DNA of 13,613 nucleotides, taken from assembly GCA_003558415.1 (NCBI GenBank), contig PWLT01000049.1, positions 1 to 13,613 on the forward strand, given 5' to 3'. Each line of letters begins with the position of its first letter. Positions within the stretch are counted from its first letter, which is position 1. A model generated the notes under the pieces. That model was not told the origin of the DNA. It saw only the letters and a program-made list of their open reading frames with translations, and searched no databases. The position numbers and the translations under genes are program-made. The stretch is from Hyphomicrobiales bacterium. GTDB taxonomy: Bacteria; Pseudomonadota; Alphaproteobacteria; Rhodobacterales; Rhodobacteraceae. This document shows positions 1 through 6,476 of this stretch, one piece after another.

Positions 1-1
1 C

Positions 2-166
2 ACCGAGGCCGGGCCGCGCAGCACGGTGATGAGTTTCGTGATGCGCCGCGACGCGGACGGGTGGCGATGCGTTGCCGCGCAGAACACCGATATCGTTCCC
101 GGCGCCGAGACCTTCGAGGCGTCTGATTCGGGTCTCGTGCCGCGCGACTACCGCCTCGGGGAATGA
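2..166 (+). CDS. SnoaL-like (SgcJ/EcaC-type) protein, C-terminal fragment
   Basis: Partial gene entering from the left edge; the last 54 residues and the TGA stop are present. The readable tail contains STVMSFVMRRDADGW followed by RCVAAQNTDIVPGAET. This is the pattern of the last beta strands of the SnoaL-like/DUF4440 cone-shaped fold, in the SgcJ/EcaC subfamily, where a strand ending in dGW leads into an A-x-N-T motif. Members are small (about 130-170 aa) soluble proteins, mostly of unknown substrate, some acting in polyketide or stress metabolism. Only the end is visible, so active-site residues cannot be judged. It runs in the same direction as the iron genes that follow, but the gap and the operator-like dyad at 213-230 suggest separate transcription. 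The family assignment is from pattern memory and is moderately secure. Confidence 0.6.
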   Translation, partial: TEAGPRSTVMSFVMRRDADGWRCVAAQNTDIVPGAETFEASDSGLVPRDYRLGE

Positions 167-212
167 GGGCTCCTGCGCGGCCTGAACGCCGCGGACCAAG
201 TTCCTGATGCAA

Positions 213-230
213 ATTGTCGGAATTGACAAT
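213..230 (+). promoter_or_regulatory. Operator-like dyad overlapping a TTGACA box upstream of hemP
   Basis: ATTGTC and GACAAT form a perfect 6+6 inverted repeat around a 6-base AT-rich spacer (GGAATT). The right half overlaps TTGACA (223-228), a perfect sigma70 -35 hexamer. No good -10 is seen 16-18 bases further on (CAGCTT at 246-251 is poor). The position, upstream of a haem-uptake and iron-storage gene block, makes an iron-responsive repressor site plausible. It does not match the Irr ICE consensus I know, and no regulator can be assigned. Confidence 0.35.
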
Positions 231-381
231 CCCGAGAAAATCAGTCAGCTTCTGCCTGTCCGGGCCAGCCGTCACGGTCAGCCCGGATGATCGCAATCGC
301 ATGGAGCATCAGGACCATGACCTTTTTCGATTGTTCCACCCCGCCCGCCCCTCGCGGCGGCACAGAGCCGCGCAGACGCGC

Positions 382-558
382 ATGAACATGGCCCCGCAAT
401 TCACCCCGCGCGTCGATGCGCCGGACGCATCCCGCCCGGTTCCCGTGCATGACGCGCGCAGCCTGACCGAGGGCGGAATGCTGGCACGGATCGCGCTGGA
501 CGGGCAGACATATCTGCTCCGCATCACCCGCGCGGGCAAGCTGATCCTGACCAAATGA
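382..558 (+). CDS. hemP: Hemin uptake protein HemP
   Basis: A 58-aa protein whose C-terminal half carries the HemP family signature: PVHDARSLTEGG, then ARIALDGQTYLLRITRAGKLILTK, ending at the family's typical ILTK. HemP is a small cytoplasmic protein linked to haem uptake and iron homeostasis; in some proteobacteria it is needed for activation of haem-uptake genes. The frame stays open upstream to a TTG at 214 and an ATG at 301. The TTG start would put the operator-like dyad inside the gene, and the 301 start would add an Arg-rich stretch unlike the family. ATG 382 gives the usual length. None of the candidate starts has a clear Shine-Dalgarno, so the start is uncertain. It sits 25 bases ahead of the bfd gene and probably shares its transcript. 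Confidence 0.8.
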   Translation: MNMAPQFTPRVDAPDASRPVPVHDARSLTEGGMLARIALDGQTYLLRITRAGKLILTK

Positions 559-583
559 GCCGCCGCGACGAAGGAGACCCGGC

Positions 584-835
584 ATGATCGTCTGCCAGTG
601 CTGCGCCATAAGCGACCGCGAGATCCACGCCGCGGTGGACTGGATGCGCACCGCCGACCCCGACACCATCATCACCCCCGGCAAGGTCTATCACGCGCTG
701 GGCAAACGCGCCGATTGCGGGGGTTGCATGCCGCAATTCCTTGCACAGATGGAAAAATGCGACACATTGGGAGTACCCATGAACCTGCGCGGGTTGAACC
801 GCATGAAGCGAAGGGACCGAATGCATGAAGGGTGA
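584..835 (+). CDS. bfd: Bacterioferritin-associated ferredoxin (BFD-like [2Fe-2S] protein)
   Basis: An 83-aa protein with the four cysteines of a BFD-type [2Fe-2S] domain: C4 and C6 in MIVCQC, and C45 and C48 in DCGGCMP. Bfd binds bacterioferritin and passes electrons to its haem so that stored Fe(III) is reduced and released. The spacing between the two cysteine pairs is longer than in the E. coli protein, and a basic tail ([13 protein letters not shown]) follows the domain. Start choice is well supported by AAGGAG at 571-576, seven bases before the ATG. The 3' end overlaps the bfr start by 11 bases in another frame, so the two are likely co-translated. Pairing with bfr directly downstream strengthens the assignment. 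Confidence 0.92.
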   Translation: MIVCQCCAISDREIHAAVDWMRTADPDTIITPGKVYHALGKRADCGGCMPQFLAQMEKCDTLGVPMNLRGLNRMKRRDRMHEG

Positions 836-1313
836 TACGAAAGTCATCGAGTATCTCAACGCGGCGCTGCGCAGCGAGTTGACCGCGATCAGTCAGTACT
901 GGCTGCATTACCGCCTGCAGGAGGACTGGGGCTATGGGAAGATCGCCGCCAAGTCGCGCGCCGAATCCGTGGAGGAGATGCACCACGCCGACAAGCTGAT
1001 CGAGCGTATCCTCTTCCTCGGTGGCCATCCCAATCTTCAGAAGCTCGACGCGCTGCGCATCGGACAGACGCTCAAGGAAACGCTCGATTGCGACCTTGCC
1101 GCCGAGCATGACGCGCGCAAGCTCTACATCGAGGCGCGCGATCATTGCGAGAAGGTGAGCGATCATGTCTCCAAGAACCTCTTCGAGGAGCTGATCGCCG
1201 ACGAGGAAGGCCATATCGACTACCTCGAAACCCAGCTTGAGCTCTTCGAGAAGCTGGGCGAGGAACGCTATGGGCTGCTCAATGCGAGCCCGGCCAACGA
1301 AGCTGGCGAATAG
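825..1313 (+). CDS. bfr: Bacterioferritin
   Basis: A 162-aa four-helix-bundle ferritin, close to the usual bacterioferritin length of about 158-160 aa. By direct counting, all key residues fall at the family positions: ferroxidase ligands E18, E51, H54, E94, E127 and H130, and the haem-binding methionine M52 within EEMHHAD. It should assemble into a haem-containing 24-mer that oxidises Fe(II) and stores ferric mineral in the cytoplasm. The ATG is preceded by AAGGGA (811-816) with 8-base spacing inside the end of bfd. The C-terminal dozen residues ([10 protein letters not shown]) are a low-complexity tail. No clear intrinsic terminator follows; a 7-bp dyad near 1327-1361 is the only nearby candidate. 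Function is secure. Confidence 0.97.
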   Translation: MKGDTKVIEYLNAALRSELTAISQYWLHYRLQEDWGYGKIAAKSRAESVEEMHHADKLIERILFLGGHPNLQKLDALRIGQTLKETLDCDLAAEHDARKLYIEARDHCEKVSDHVSKNLFEELIADEEGHIDYLETQLELFEKLGEERYGLLNASPANEAGE

Positions 1314-1402
1314 GGCAAACGGAGCGAGGTGCGGTCATCCGAACTTGCCCGGCTCGCACCTGTCTATGGTAACGGGCCGCCAAATCTGGGCGGGCGTCCC
1401 CT

Positions 1403-1547
1403 TAGAGCATGTTGCGTTGAATCGGACTCATACAGCTCCGACCAGAGGGCATGCGGCCGCCCGAGGTGGGCGCGGATGCGCCCGCCTAGGGGGCGGGGCC
1501 GCGAGCGGCCCGGGCGGGGTGAAACCGAGCAAACGCAACGCGCTCTA
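1403..1547. repeat. 145-base palindromic element with imperfect terminal inverted repeats
   Basis: The left end begins TAGAGCATGTTGCGTT. The reverse complement of the right end begins TAGAGCGCGTTGCGTT, so 14 of the first 16 bases match, and the similarity continues weakly (TCGG and TCA shared) to about 28 bases. The interior holds a long GC-rich hairpin (1453-1502). The element lies in the 299-base gap between bfr and the nucleotidyltransferase gene and contains no believable gene. This design fits a short non-autonomous repeat of the RIME/REP/MITE kind seen in intergenic regions of alphaproteobacteria. No flanking target duplication is clear, and only one copy occurs in this window. Confidence 0.6.
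1453..1502. repeat. Long GC-rich hairpin inside the inverted-repeat element
   Basis: An inner stem pairs GGTGGGCGC with GCGCCCGCC around a GGAT loop (9 bp, one G-U). An outer arm pairs GCGGCC and GCCC with GGGC and GGCCGC across a small bulge. Together these make about a 19-bp interrupted stem-loop. There is no T-run after it on either strand, so it is not a classic intrinsic terminator, although transcripts from bfr would fold here. Confidence 0.55.
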
Positions 1548-1612
1548 GATGAAGCGACGGGGCCCGAGGGTCCGATCGACCACACCTCATTCCAACCCGG
1601 TCGGCGCAGGCA

Positions 1613-2248
1613 ATGACAAGGACGCCCATGAGCCAGGTATCCGGCGAATTCGTCGTGCTCCTCACCGCGGCAGGGGCATCGCGCCGCATGGAAGGGCGCG
1701 ACAAGCTTCTTGAACCGGTGGGCGGCTTACCACTGATCGCGCGGCAGGCCCGCGCGGCGCGCGATGCAGGGGCTCCGGTGGTAGTCACGCTGCCGCCCGG
1801 GGCGCGTGCGCGCGCCGATGCGCTCAAGGGGATTGGCGTGAAGCTGCTTGAAGTCGCTCAGGCTGCGGAGGGCATGGCGGCCTCACTGCGCGCCGGCGCG
1901 GCCGAAGCCGCCCGGCGCGGCGCGGCGGGGCTGATGGTGCTGCCTGCCGACATGCCCGAGATCTCCGCATCCGACATCGCGGCGATGATCGCAGCCTTCC
2001 GCTCGGCCGCCCCCCCGCCGATCCTGCGCGCCACCACGCAGGCGGGCGAGCCGGGCCATCCGGTGATCTTTCCGGCACAGTTTTTCCACGCGTTGACGCA
2101 GCTTGAGGGCGATCGCGGCGCGCGCGACGTTCTGACCCGCGAGGCGTCTCAGATCGTCGACTACCCCCTGCCCGCCAAGCGCGCGCGCGTCGACCTAGAC
2201 ACGCCCGAGGACTGGGCAGCGTGGCGCGCGCGCAACCCCGAAGGCTGA
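1613..2248 (+). CDS. MobA/MocA-like nucleotidyltransferase
   Basis: A 211-aa (or 206-aa) GT-A-fold nucleotidyltransferase of the molybdenum-cofactor type. Visible motifs: nucleotide-binding LTAAGASRRM (17-26) with K31, the GMAASLR segment (87-93), the metal-binding PADMP (111-115), GEPGHPVIFP (145-154), GDRGARDVL (167-174), and the closing DLDTPEDW (194-201). This pattern matches MocA/MobA-like enzymes, which transfer CMP or GMP to molybdopterin-molybdenum, and the related proteins found beside xanthine dehydrogenase or CO dehydrogenase genes. Here no molybdoenzyme gene is adjacent, so the substrate is not fixed by context. The ATG at 1628 (MSQVSGEF) has AAGGA five bases upstream and is a better start than 1613. 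It converges on the PIN gene with a 9-base gap. Confidence 0.85.
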   Translation: MTRTPMSQVSGEFVVLLTAAGASRRMEGRDKLLEPVGGLPLIARQARAARDAGAPVVVTLPPGARARADALKGIGVKLLEVAQAAEGMAASLRAGAAEAARRGAAGLMVLPADMPEISASDIAAMIAAFRSAAPPPILRATTQAGEPGHPVIFPAQFFHALTQLEGDRGARDVLTREASQIVDYPLPAKRARVDLDTPEDWAAWRARNPEG

Positions 2249-2257
2249 ACCGCTGGC

Positions 2258-2833
2258 TCACCCGTCCTCGGCCGCCAGTGCCTTCCCCAGACGCGGCAGG
2301 CGCGCGCGCTTGAGCAGCGCGCGCACCGGCTGCGCGCGGCCCGAAACACGCTCGGTCCGCAGGCGGACGGCCTCCACGACCCCGGCGACCGCGTCTGGGT
2401 GCTCCAGCCACAGGGCCATCAGGAATGCATCCGGCGCCTCGGCACGCAACCCGTGATGGGCCAGCGCGCGGCGGGGAAAATCGCGCAGGTTCTGGGTCAG
2501 GATCAGGTCGGCCCGCCCCGATATGGCGGCGGCGAGGACATGCTTGTCGGCCGCGTCGGGCAGATCGAGCGTGGCCTCGAGCGCCGGGTCGGCGGCAGTC
2601 TCGGCCTCGGGCCAGGCGACACGGGCAAGCGCGATCTCACCCTCGGCAATGGCCGCATCGCCCGGCCCGCCGCGCGCCGCCGCGTGCTTCCATTCGGCGA
2701 GGATGCGCGCCGACCACAGCGGCGCGAACAACCCCTCACCCGCCACGCCCAGCACGATCTCGCGCAGAACGGTGGGGTAGAGCACGCAGGCGTCGATCAG
2801 AACCCGCGGCAGCGGGGAGCCGGCCTTACTCAT
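2258..2833 (-). CDS. PIN-domain protein, putative ribonuclease
   Basis: A 191-aa protein whose N-terminal two thirds form a PIN domain. It has D14 in VLIDACVLYP, E47 in ARILAEW, D93/D96 in LPDAADKHVLAAA, and N115/D118 in LTQNLRDFP, supplying the acidic residues that bind Mg or Mn in PIN nucleases. A further segment of about 60 residues (130-191) ends in a basic Arg/Lys-rich tail that could contact RNA. Its ATG overlaps the stop of the rRNA methyltransferase gene (ATGA), so it is translated from that transcript. The frame is open further upstream but that portion is only the methyltransferase in another frame. VapC-like toxins normally have a small antitoxin gene directly before them; none is present here, so a toxin-antitoxin role is not supported. 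The RNA target is unknown. Confidence 0.8.
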   Translation of the reverse strand: MSKAGSPLPRVLIDACVLYPTVLREIVLGVAGEGLFAPLWSARILAEWKHAAARGGPGDAAIAEGEIALARVAWPEAETAADPALEATLDLPDAADKHVLAAAISGRADLILTQNLRDFPRRALAHHGLRAEAPDAFLMALWLEHPDAVAGVVEAVRLRTERVSGRAQPVRALLKRARLPRLGKALAAEDG

Positions 2834-4029
2834 CCATCGAGCCGCCAGAACAGCGCCTTGAGATAGCCCGACTCGGCCAGTTGCGGCAGCGTCGGGTGGT
2901 CCGGCCCGGCAAAGCCGGTATGGATGATTTGCCCCGCGCGCCCCGCGCGACCGATGCCGCGCGCCGAGGCCGTGCGGAACCGCGCCAGATCGGCAGCGTG
3001 CGAGCACGAGCACAGCACAAGGAAGCCGCCCGGCGCGACCAACGGCGCGGCGCGGCGCGCGACACGCTCATAAGCGCGAAGCCCCGCCTCCAACGCCGAT
3101 TTGTTCGGTGCGAAGGCCGGCGGGTCGCAGATCACAAGATCGAACCGCGCACCCTCGCCCGCAAGCGCCTCAAGCGTCTCGAACGCATCCCCGCGCCGTG
3201 TCTCGAAACGCGCCGCGAGCCCGCTTGCCTCGGCGCCCAGGCGCGCGAGTGCGAGCGCGGGCTCCGAGCTGTCCACCGCAAGCGCCGATGCCGCGCCGCC
3301 CGCCAACGCGCTGAGCGCGAAGCCGCCGACATGCGAAAAGACATCGAGCACCCGCCCCCCCTTGGCCAGCGTTGCGGCGTAGGCCTGATTGGGCAACTGG
3401 TCCAGAAACAGCCCCGTCTTCTGGCCGCCCAGCACATCGGCCATGCAGGTCGCGCCATTCACCGGCACCGCGACCGGTTCGCTCACCGTACCGCGCAGAA
3501 CATCGGTCACAGGCTCGAGCCCCTCAAGCGCGCGCGCGCGCCCGGTGCCGTTGCGCACCACGCGCGCAACACCGGTGCATGAGACCAGCGCCTCGACCAG
3601 TGGCTCAAGCAGGGCCTCGGCCCAGGCGGCATTGGGCTGGATGACGGCAAGATCGCCGAAACGGTCGATCACCACTCCGGGCAGCGCATCGGCCTCGGCA
3701 TGGACCAACCGGTAGAAGGGGGCCGCAAAGAGCCGCTCGCGCAGGCTGAGCGCGCGCGCGATCCGGCTCGCGAACCAAGCGGTATCGACCCGTGCGTCAG
3801 GGTCGCGGTCGAGCATCCGTGCGATGATGCGCGAATTCGGGTTGAGCGCGACGAGCCCGAGCGGGCTCCGCCCGGCATCTTCGAGAATGGCAAGGGTGCC
3901 GGGCGCCAAGGCGCGGGTGCGCCGGTCGGTGACCAGTTCATCAGCGAACACCCACGGAAACCCGTGGCGAATGGCGCGCGGGTCGGATTTGGGCTTGAGC
4001 CGGATGACGGGGCGGGGGGTGTCGCTCAT
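2830..4029 (-). CDS. rlmI: Class I SAM-dependent rRNA methyltransferase, RlmI type (23S m5C1962)
   Basis: A 399-aa protein with an N-terminal PUA-like RNA-binding region (about 5-80), a linker domain, and a C-terminal Rossmann methyltransferase. Diagnostic segments: GQKTGLFLDQ (202-211), SAM-binding VLDVFSHVGGFALSAL (227-242), acidic AVDSSEPAL (251-259), catalytic-region DPPAFAPNK (302-310), and LCSCSHA (339-345). The length equals that of E. coli RlmI, which methylates C1962 of 23S rRNA. The ATG follows an AGGA at 7-base spacing. The stop is overlapped by the PIN gene start. Upstream is a 128-base gap with stem-loops separating it from the small protein gene, so it probably has its own promoter, though none is convincing. 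Relatives with other target sites (RlmK-like) cannot be excluded from sequence alone. Confidence 0.9.
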   Translation of the reverse strand: MSDTPRPVIRLKPKSDPRAIRHGFPWVFADELVTDRRTRALAPGTLAILEDAGRSPLGLVALNPNSRIIARMLDRDPDARVDTAWFASRIARALSLRERLFAAPFYRLVHAEADALPGVVIDRFGDLAVIQPNAAWAEALLEPLVEALVSCTGVARVVRNGTGRARALEGLEPVTDVLRGTVSEPVAVPVNGATCMADVLGGQKTGLFLDQLPNQAYAATLAKGGRVLDVFSHVGGFALSALAGGAASALAVDSSEPALALARLGAEASGLAARFETRRGDAFETLEALAGEGARFDLVICDPPAFAPNKSALEAGLRAYERVARRAAPLVAPGGFLVLCSCSHAADLARFRTASARGIGRAGRAGQIIHTGFAGPDHPTLPQLAESGYLKALFWRLDG

Positions 4030-4080
4030 GCCCCTTTCCTAGGACCTTTGACGGCGCGGAGGAAGGGGGCGCGGCGCGGG

Positions 4081-4117
4081 CCGCCCCATCCCGCGCAACT
4101 GCGCGGAAAGGGGGCGG
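4081..4117. terminator. Stem-loop between the small protein gene and rlmI
   Basis: CCGCCCC (4081-4087) pairs with GGGGCGG (4111-4117), and inside it CCGCGC pairs with GCGCGG around an AACT loop. This gives a 13-bp stem with a 3x4 internal loop. There is no T-run on the minus strand, so termination is possible but not shown. It separates two co-directional minus-strand genes. Confidence 0.35.
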
Positions 4118-4135
4118 CGGGCGCTATCGGGGAAG

Positions 4136-4170
4136 GCAGACGGCGCGGCGTGCGTGCTCAGGCCGTCTGC
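4136..4170 (-). terminator. Terminator-like dyad at the end of the small protein gene
   Basis: GCAGACGGC (4136-4144) and GCCGTCTGC (4162-4170) form a perfect 9-bp stem with a 17-base loop that includes the stop codon of the 63-aa gene. On the minus strand it is followed by CTTCCCC rather than a run of T, so it is a weak intrinsic terminator at best. Confidence 0.4.
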
Positions 4171-4349
4171 TTGGCACGGCCAGCGCGCAGCGCGGCGCCT
4201 TGACGTGCGATCCAGCGCCCGAGGTCGCGAAGGCCCTCGGCCATGGCTTCGGCACGCAGCCGGCGCGCTTCGCGCTCCAGCGAAACCGCGTCGAGCAGGA
4301 TGAAATCGGGATGGTCGAACATGGTGTCGAGATGATCGTTGTCGCGCAT
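4158..4349 (-). CDS. Small conserved-looking protein, possibly the RSP_7527-like family
   Basis: A 63-aa protein starting MRDNDHLDTMFDHPDF, with a central helix LLDAVSLEREARRLRAEA continuing into MAEGLRDLGRWI and ending in a basic tail. The open frame extends upstream to 4439, but the ATG at 4349 has GAGGA at 7-base spacing and is the better start. Predicted to be mostly alpha-helical, soluble, with an amphipathic Arg/Glu/Ala-rich middle; no cysteines, signal peptide or membrane segment. The I-L-x-A-x-x-L-E-R-E-A-R-R-L-R-A-E-A stretch recalls small Rhodobacterales proteins annotated as RSP_7527 family, whose function is unknown; this link is from memory and only moderate. It follows lpxB on the same strand after 127 bases. 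Confidence 0.7.
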   Translation of the reverse strand: MRDNDHLDTMFDHPDFILLDAVSLEREARRLRAEAMAEGLRDLGRWIARQGAALRAGRAKQTA

Positions 4350-4476
4350 TTTTCGGTCCTCGCAATGGGCTGTGTCGGTTGCCCAAGAGATAGGGGCTCC
4401 GACGAGACGCCACCACGGACAATCCCGAAACGCCGTCATGCGCTGACTGCAACCCTATTGCGCAATGCGTTGATTT

Positions 4477-5667
4477 TCAATCCGACGATCGGGCGAGGCG
4501 CCGCCCGAGATGGGCCAGGACCGAGCGCGCAGCGCGCCGGCCCGGCGCCTCCTGCCCCTGCCCGAGACGCTGCAGCGTCAGTTGCATCGCCGCGCGTTGC
4601 CTGGCGCGCTCACCCGGATCGCAAAGCACCCGCTCGAGCGTCGGCGCCATACGCTCGGCACGGCACTCATGCGGGCCCAGATGCTCGGGCACCGCGCGAG
4701 TTTCGCTGACCAGGTTGACCAGCGTGACCGTATCGAGATGGATCAGGCGCCGCCCCAGTTCCCAGTTCAACCGGTTCAAGGAATACGCAACAACCATGGG
4801 CACACCGGCCGCAGCCAGTTCCAGCGACACCGTCCCCGAGGCCGCGAGGGCGGCATCCGCAGCCGCGAAGGCCGCTGCCTTCTCATCGGGCTCATCGGCG
4901 TTATCGGGATCCAGTATCACCGGCGCGCCAGGCCAGTCCGCGCAGCGCGCGGCAACCTCGGCACGCAGGCCGCGCACCGTGGGGACCACCACGCGCAGAT
5001 CGGGTCGGCGCGCGTGCAGCAGATGCAGGGTCCTGCCGAACTCGCCCGCGTGCCGCGAGATCTCGCCCCTGCGCGATCCCGGCAGTGCCAGCACCAGCGG
5101 CGCGTCGGGGGCGATGGCGTGACGCGCGCGGAAGCGTTGCGCGGCAGCCGCATCGGCCTGCGCGGCGGCGGCCACCGGGTGGCCGACGAAATCGCTGCTC
5201 ATCCCGGCGGCCTGCATATAGGGCGGCTCGAAGGGCAGTAACGTCAGCACATGATCGATCGAGCGCGCCATGCGCGCCGCGCGCCCGGGTCGCCAGGCCC
5301 AGACGGAGGGAGCGACATAGTGGATCGTGCGCAGCCCCGGCGACGCCGCGCGCGCCCTTCTGGCGACGCGCAGGCAGAATTCCGGGCTGTCGATGGTGAT
5401 CAAAGCATCCGGTGCCGCGCGCAGGATCGCATCCGTGGTCTGCGCGATCCTTGCGCGGATCGAGAACAGGCGCGGCAGGATCTCGGTCAACCCCATGAGC
5501 GAAAGCTCCTGCATCTCGAACAGGCTGGCGAGCCCTTGCGCCTGCATTCGCGGACCGCCGATGCCCTCGAACCTCACCGGCTCCTGCGCCAGTTCCACAA
5601 GCTCGCGCATGAGTTCCGCGCCCAGCGAGTCGCCCGAATGCTCACCGGCGACGATAAACAGTTTCAT
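4477..5667 (-). CDS. lpxB: Lipid-A-disaccharide synthase
   Basis: A 396-aa GT19 glycosyltransferase that joins UDP-2,3-diacylglucosamine to lipid X, giving the beta-1,6-linked lipid A disaccharide at the inner face of the cytoplasmic membrane. Recognised by GEHSGD (residues 8-13), the SLMGLTEILP segment, IDSPEFCLRVA, YVAPSVWAWRPGR, LPFEP, FVGHP, LPGSRRGEI, SGTVSLELA and VVAYS near the UDP-binding C-terminal half. Length is normal for the family (about 380-395). The start ATG overlaps the lpxI stop (ATGA), showing translational coupling with the preceding step of the pathway. The frame is open further upstream but that part belongs to lpxI in another frame. It is the last gene of the envelope run. 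Confidence 0.96.
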   Translation of the reverse strand: MKLFIVAGEHSGDSLGAELMRELVELAQEPVRFEGIGGPRMQAQGLASLFEMQELSLMGLTEILPRLFSIRARIAQTTDAILRAAPDALITIDSPEFCLRVARRARAASPGLRTIHYVAPSVWAWRPGRAARMARSIDHVLTLLPFEPPYMQAAGMSSDFVGHPVAAAAQADAAAAQRFRARHAIAPDAPLVLALPGSRRGEISRHAGEFGRTLHLLHARRPDLRVVVPTVRGLRAEVAARCADWPGAPVILDPDNADEPDEKAAAFAAADAALAASGTVSLELAAAGVPMVVAYSLNRLNWELGRRLIHLDTVTLVNLVSETRAVPEHLGPHECRAERMAPTLERVLCDPGERARQRAAMQLTLQRLGQGQEAPGRRAARSVLAHLGRRLARSSD

Positions 5668-6476
5668 GGGCTCCGCGCCCAGAGGAACAGCCCGGCTGCC
5701 TCGGCGCGCGCCACGGTCTCTTCGCGATCGATGAGCAGCACGCCGCCAGCCTCGAAGGCGATGCCGGAAAGCCCCGCCCGCGCCGCCTTGTCCACACTCA
5801 AAGGGCCGATTGTGGGCAGGTCCACCCGCCGCTCCTGCCCCGGCTTCGGCGCCTTGTAGAGCACGCCCCCGCCTCCCGCCGGGCGGGTCTCGGCCACATG
5901 GGCGAGCATCGCATCGGTGCCCGGCAGCGCCTCGACCGCAAGGCACAGGCCGCCCGCCACGACCGCGCCCTGCCCCACATCAACGGCGCCCAGCGCCGCA
6001 ACGATGCGGGCTGCGCGCTCGGCATCCTGGCGGTCCTGCGAAGCGGGTTGCGCATCCGTCAGAACCCCGGCGGAAGGGACAAGCTCGGGCGCCACCTCGT
6101 GTACGCCGAGGACGGAGAAGCCGTCCTCCTCGATAAGTTCGATGACCGCGCGCAGCGTGGCGTCGTCACCGTCCTGCGCCGCGGCGAGAAGGCGTGGGAC
6201 CAGTTGCGCGGTGCGCGGGTCTATCAACTCGGGTTCGAGTGCGGGGCGGCGCACGATGCCGGCAAGGACGATCCGATCCACGCCTTGGCCGTGCAGATGG
6301 TCGAGAAACAGGGTCAACCGCTCGATTCGGAAATGCGTCACCTCCCGCGCGCCCGCATCCTCGATCGGGAACTGCTCCATCGCCGTCAGGAGCGGCGGCT
6401 CGCCGCGCGCCTCGAGTGCCTGCGCAAGGATGATCGGCAATCTCCCTTGCCCGCCTATGATCGCGACTCGTCCCAT
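5664..6476 (-). CDS. lpxI: UDP-2,3-diacylglucosamine pyrophosphatase LpxI
   Basis: A 270-aa DUF1009/LpxI protein, the alphaproteobacterial replacement for LpxH, hydrolysing UDP-2,3-diacylglucosamine to lipid X and UMP. Motifs: N-terminal RVAIIGGQGRLP (3-14), DRIVLAGIVRRP, and the C-terminal catalytic region with VEALPGTDAML (181-191), GVLYKAPKPGQ (204-214), RVDLPTIGP (217-225) and AGLSGIAFEAG. D219 probably corresponds to the catalytic aspartate known from the Caulobacter enzyme. Start at ATG 6476 with GAGG six bases upstream. The frame is open as far as 7139, but beyond 6476 it is non-coding gap and a shadow of fabZ. It is coupled to lpxB by an ATGA overlap. The gene expected directly upstream, lpxA, is missing. 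Confidence 0.95.
   Translation of the reverse strand: MGRVAIIGGQGRLPIILAQALEARGEPPLLTAMEQFPIEDAGAREVTHFRIERLTLFLDHLHGQGVDRIVLAGIVRRPALEPELIDPRTAQLVPRLLAAAQDGDDATLRAVIELIEEDGFSVLGVHEVAPELVPSAGVLTDAQPASQDRQDAERAARIVAALGAVDVGQGAVVAGGLCLAVEALPGTDAMLAHVAETRPAGGGGVLYKAPKPGQERRVDLPTIGPLSVDKAARAGLSGIAFEAGGVLLIDREETVARAEAAGLFLWARSP

Noticed and set aside
214..381. Longer HemP from the TTG at 214 or ATG at 301
   Set aside because: The extra residues are basic, unlike HemP, and the TTG start would place the operator-like dyad inside the coding region. No ribosome-binding site supports either.
1314..1612. Open frames of 73-113 codons across the bfr-nucleotidyltransferase gap
   Set aside because: They run through the inverted-repeat element, have Arg/Pro/Gly-rich products and no ribosome-binding sites.
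2834..3013. Longer N-terminus for the PIN protein
   Set aside because: This stretch is the rlmI gene in another frame. The ATG at 2833 gives the ATGA overlap and starts just before the PIN core.
3525..3545. Alternating CG run as possible Z-DNA or regulatory tract
   Set aside because: It lies within rlmI and such runs are common in this GC-rich sequence.
4457..4466. Perfect 10-base palindrome ATTGCGCAAT just downstream of lpxB
   Set aside because: Short enough to occur by chance, with no T-run and no adjoining promoter elements; not enough to call an operator or terminator.
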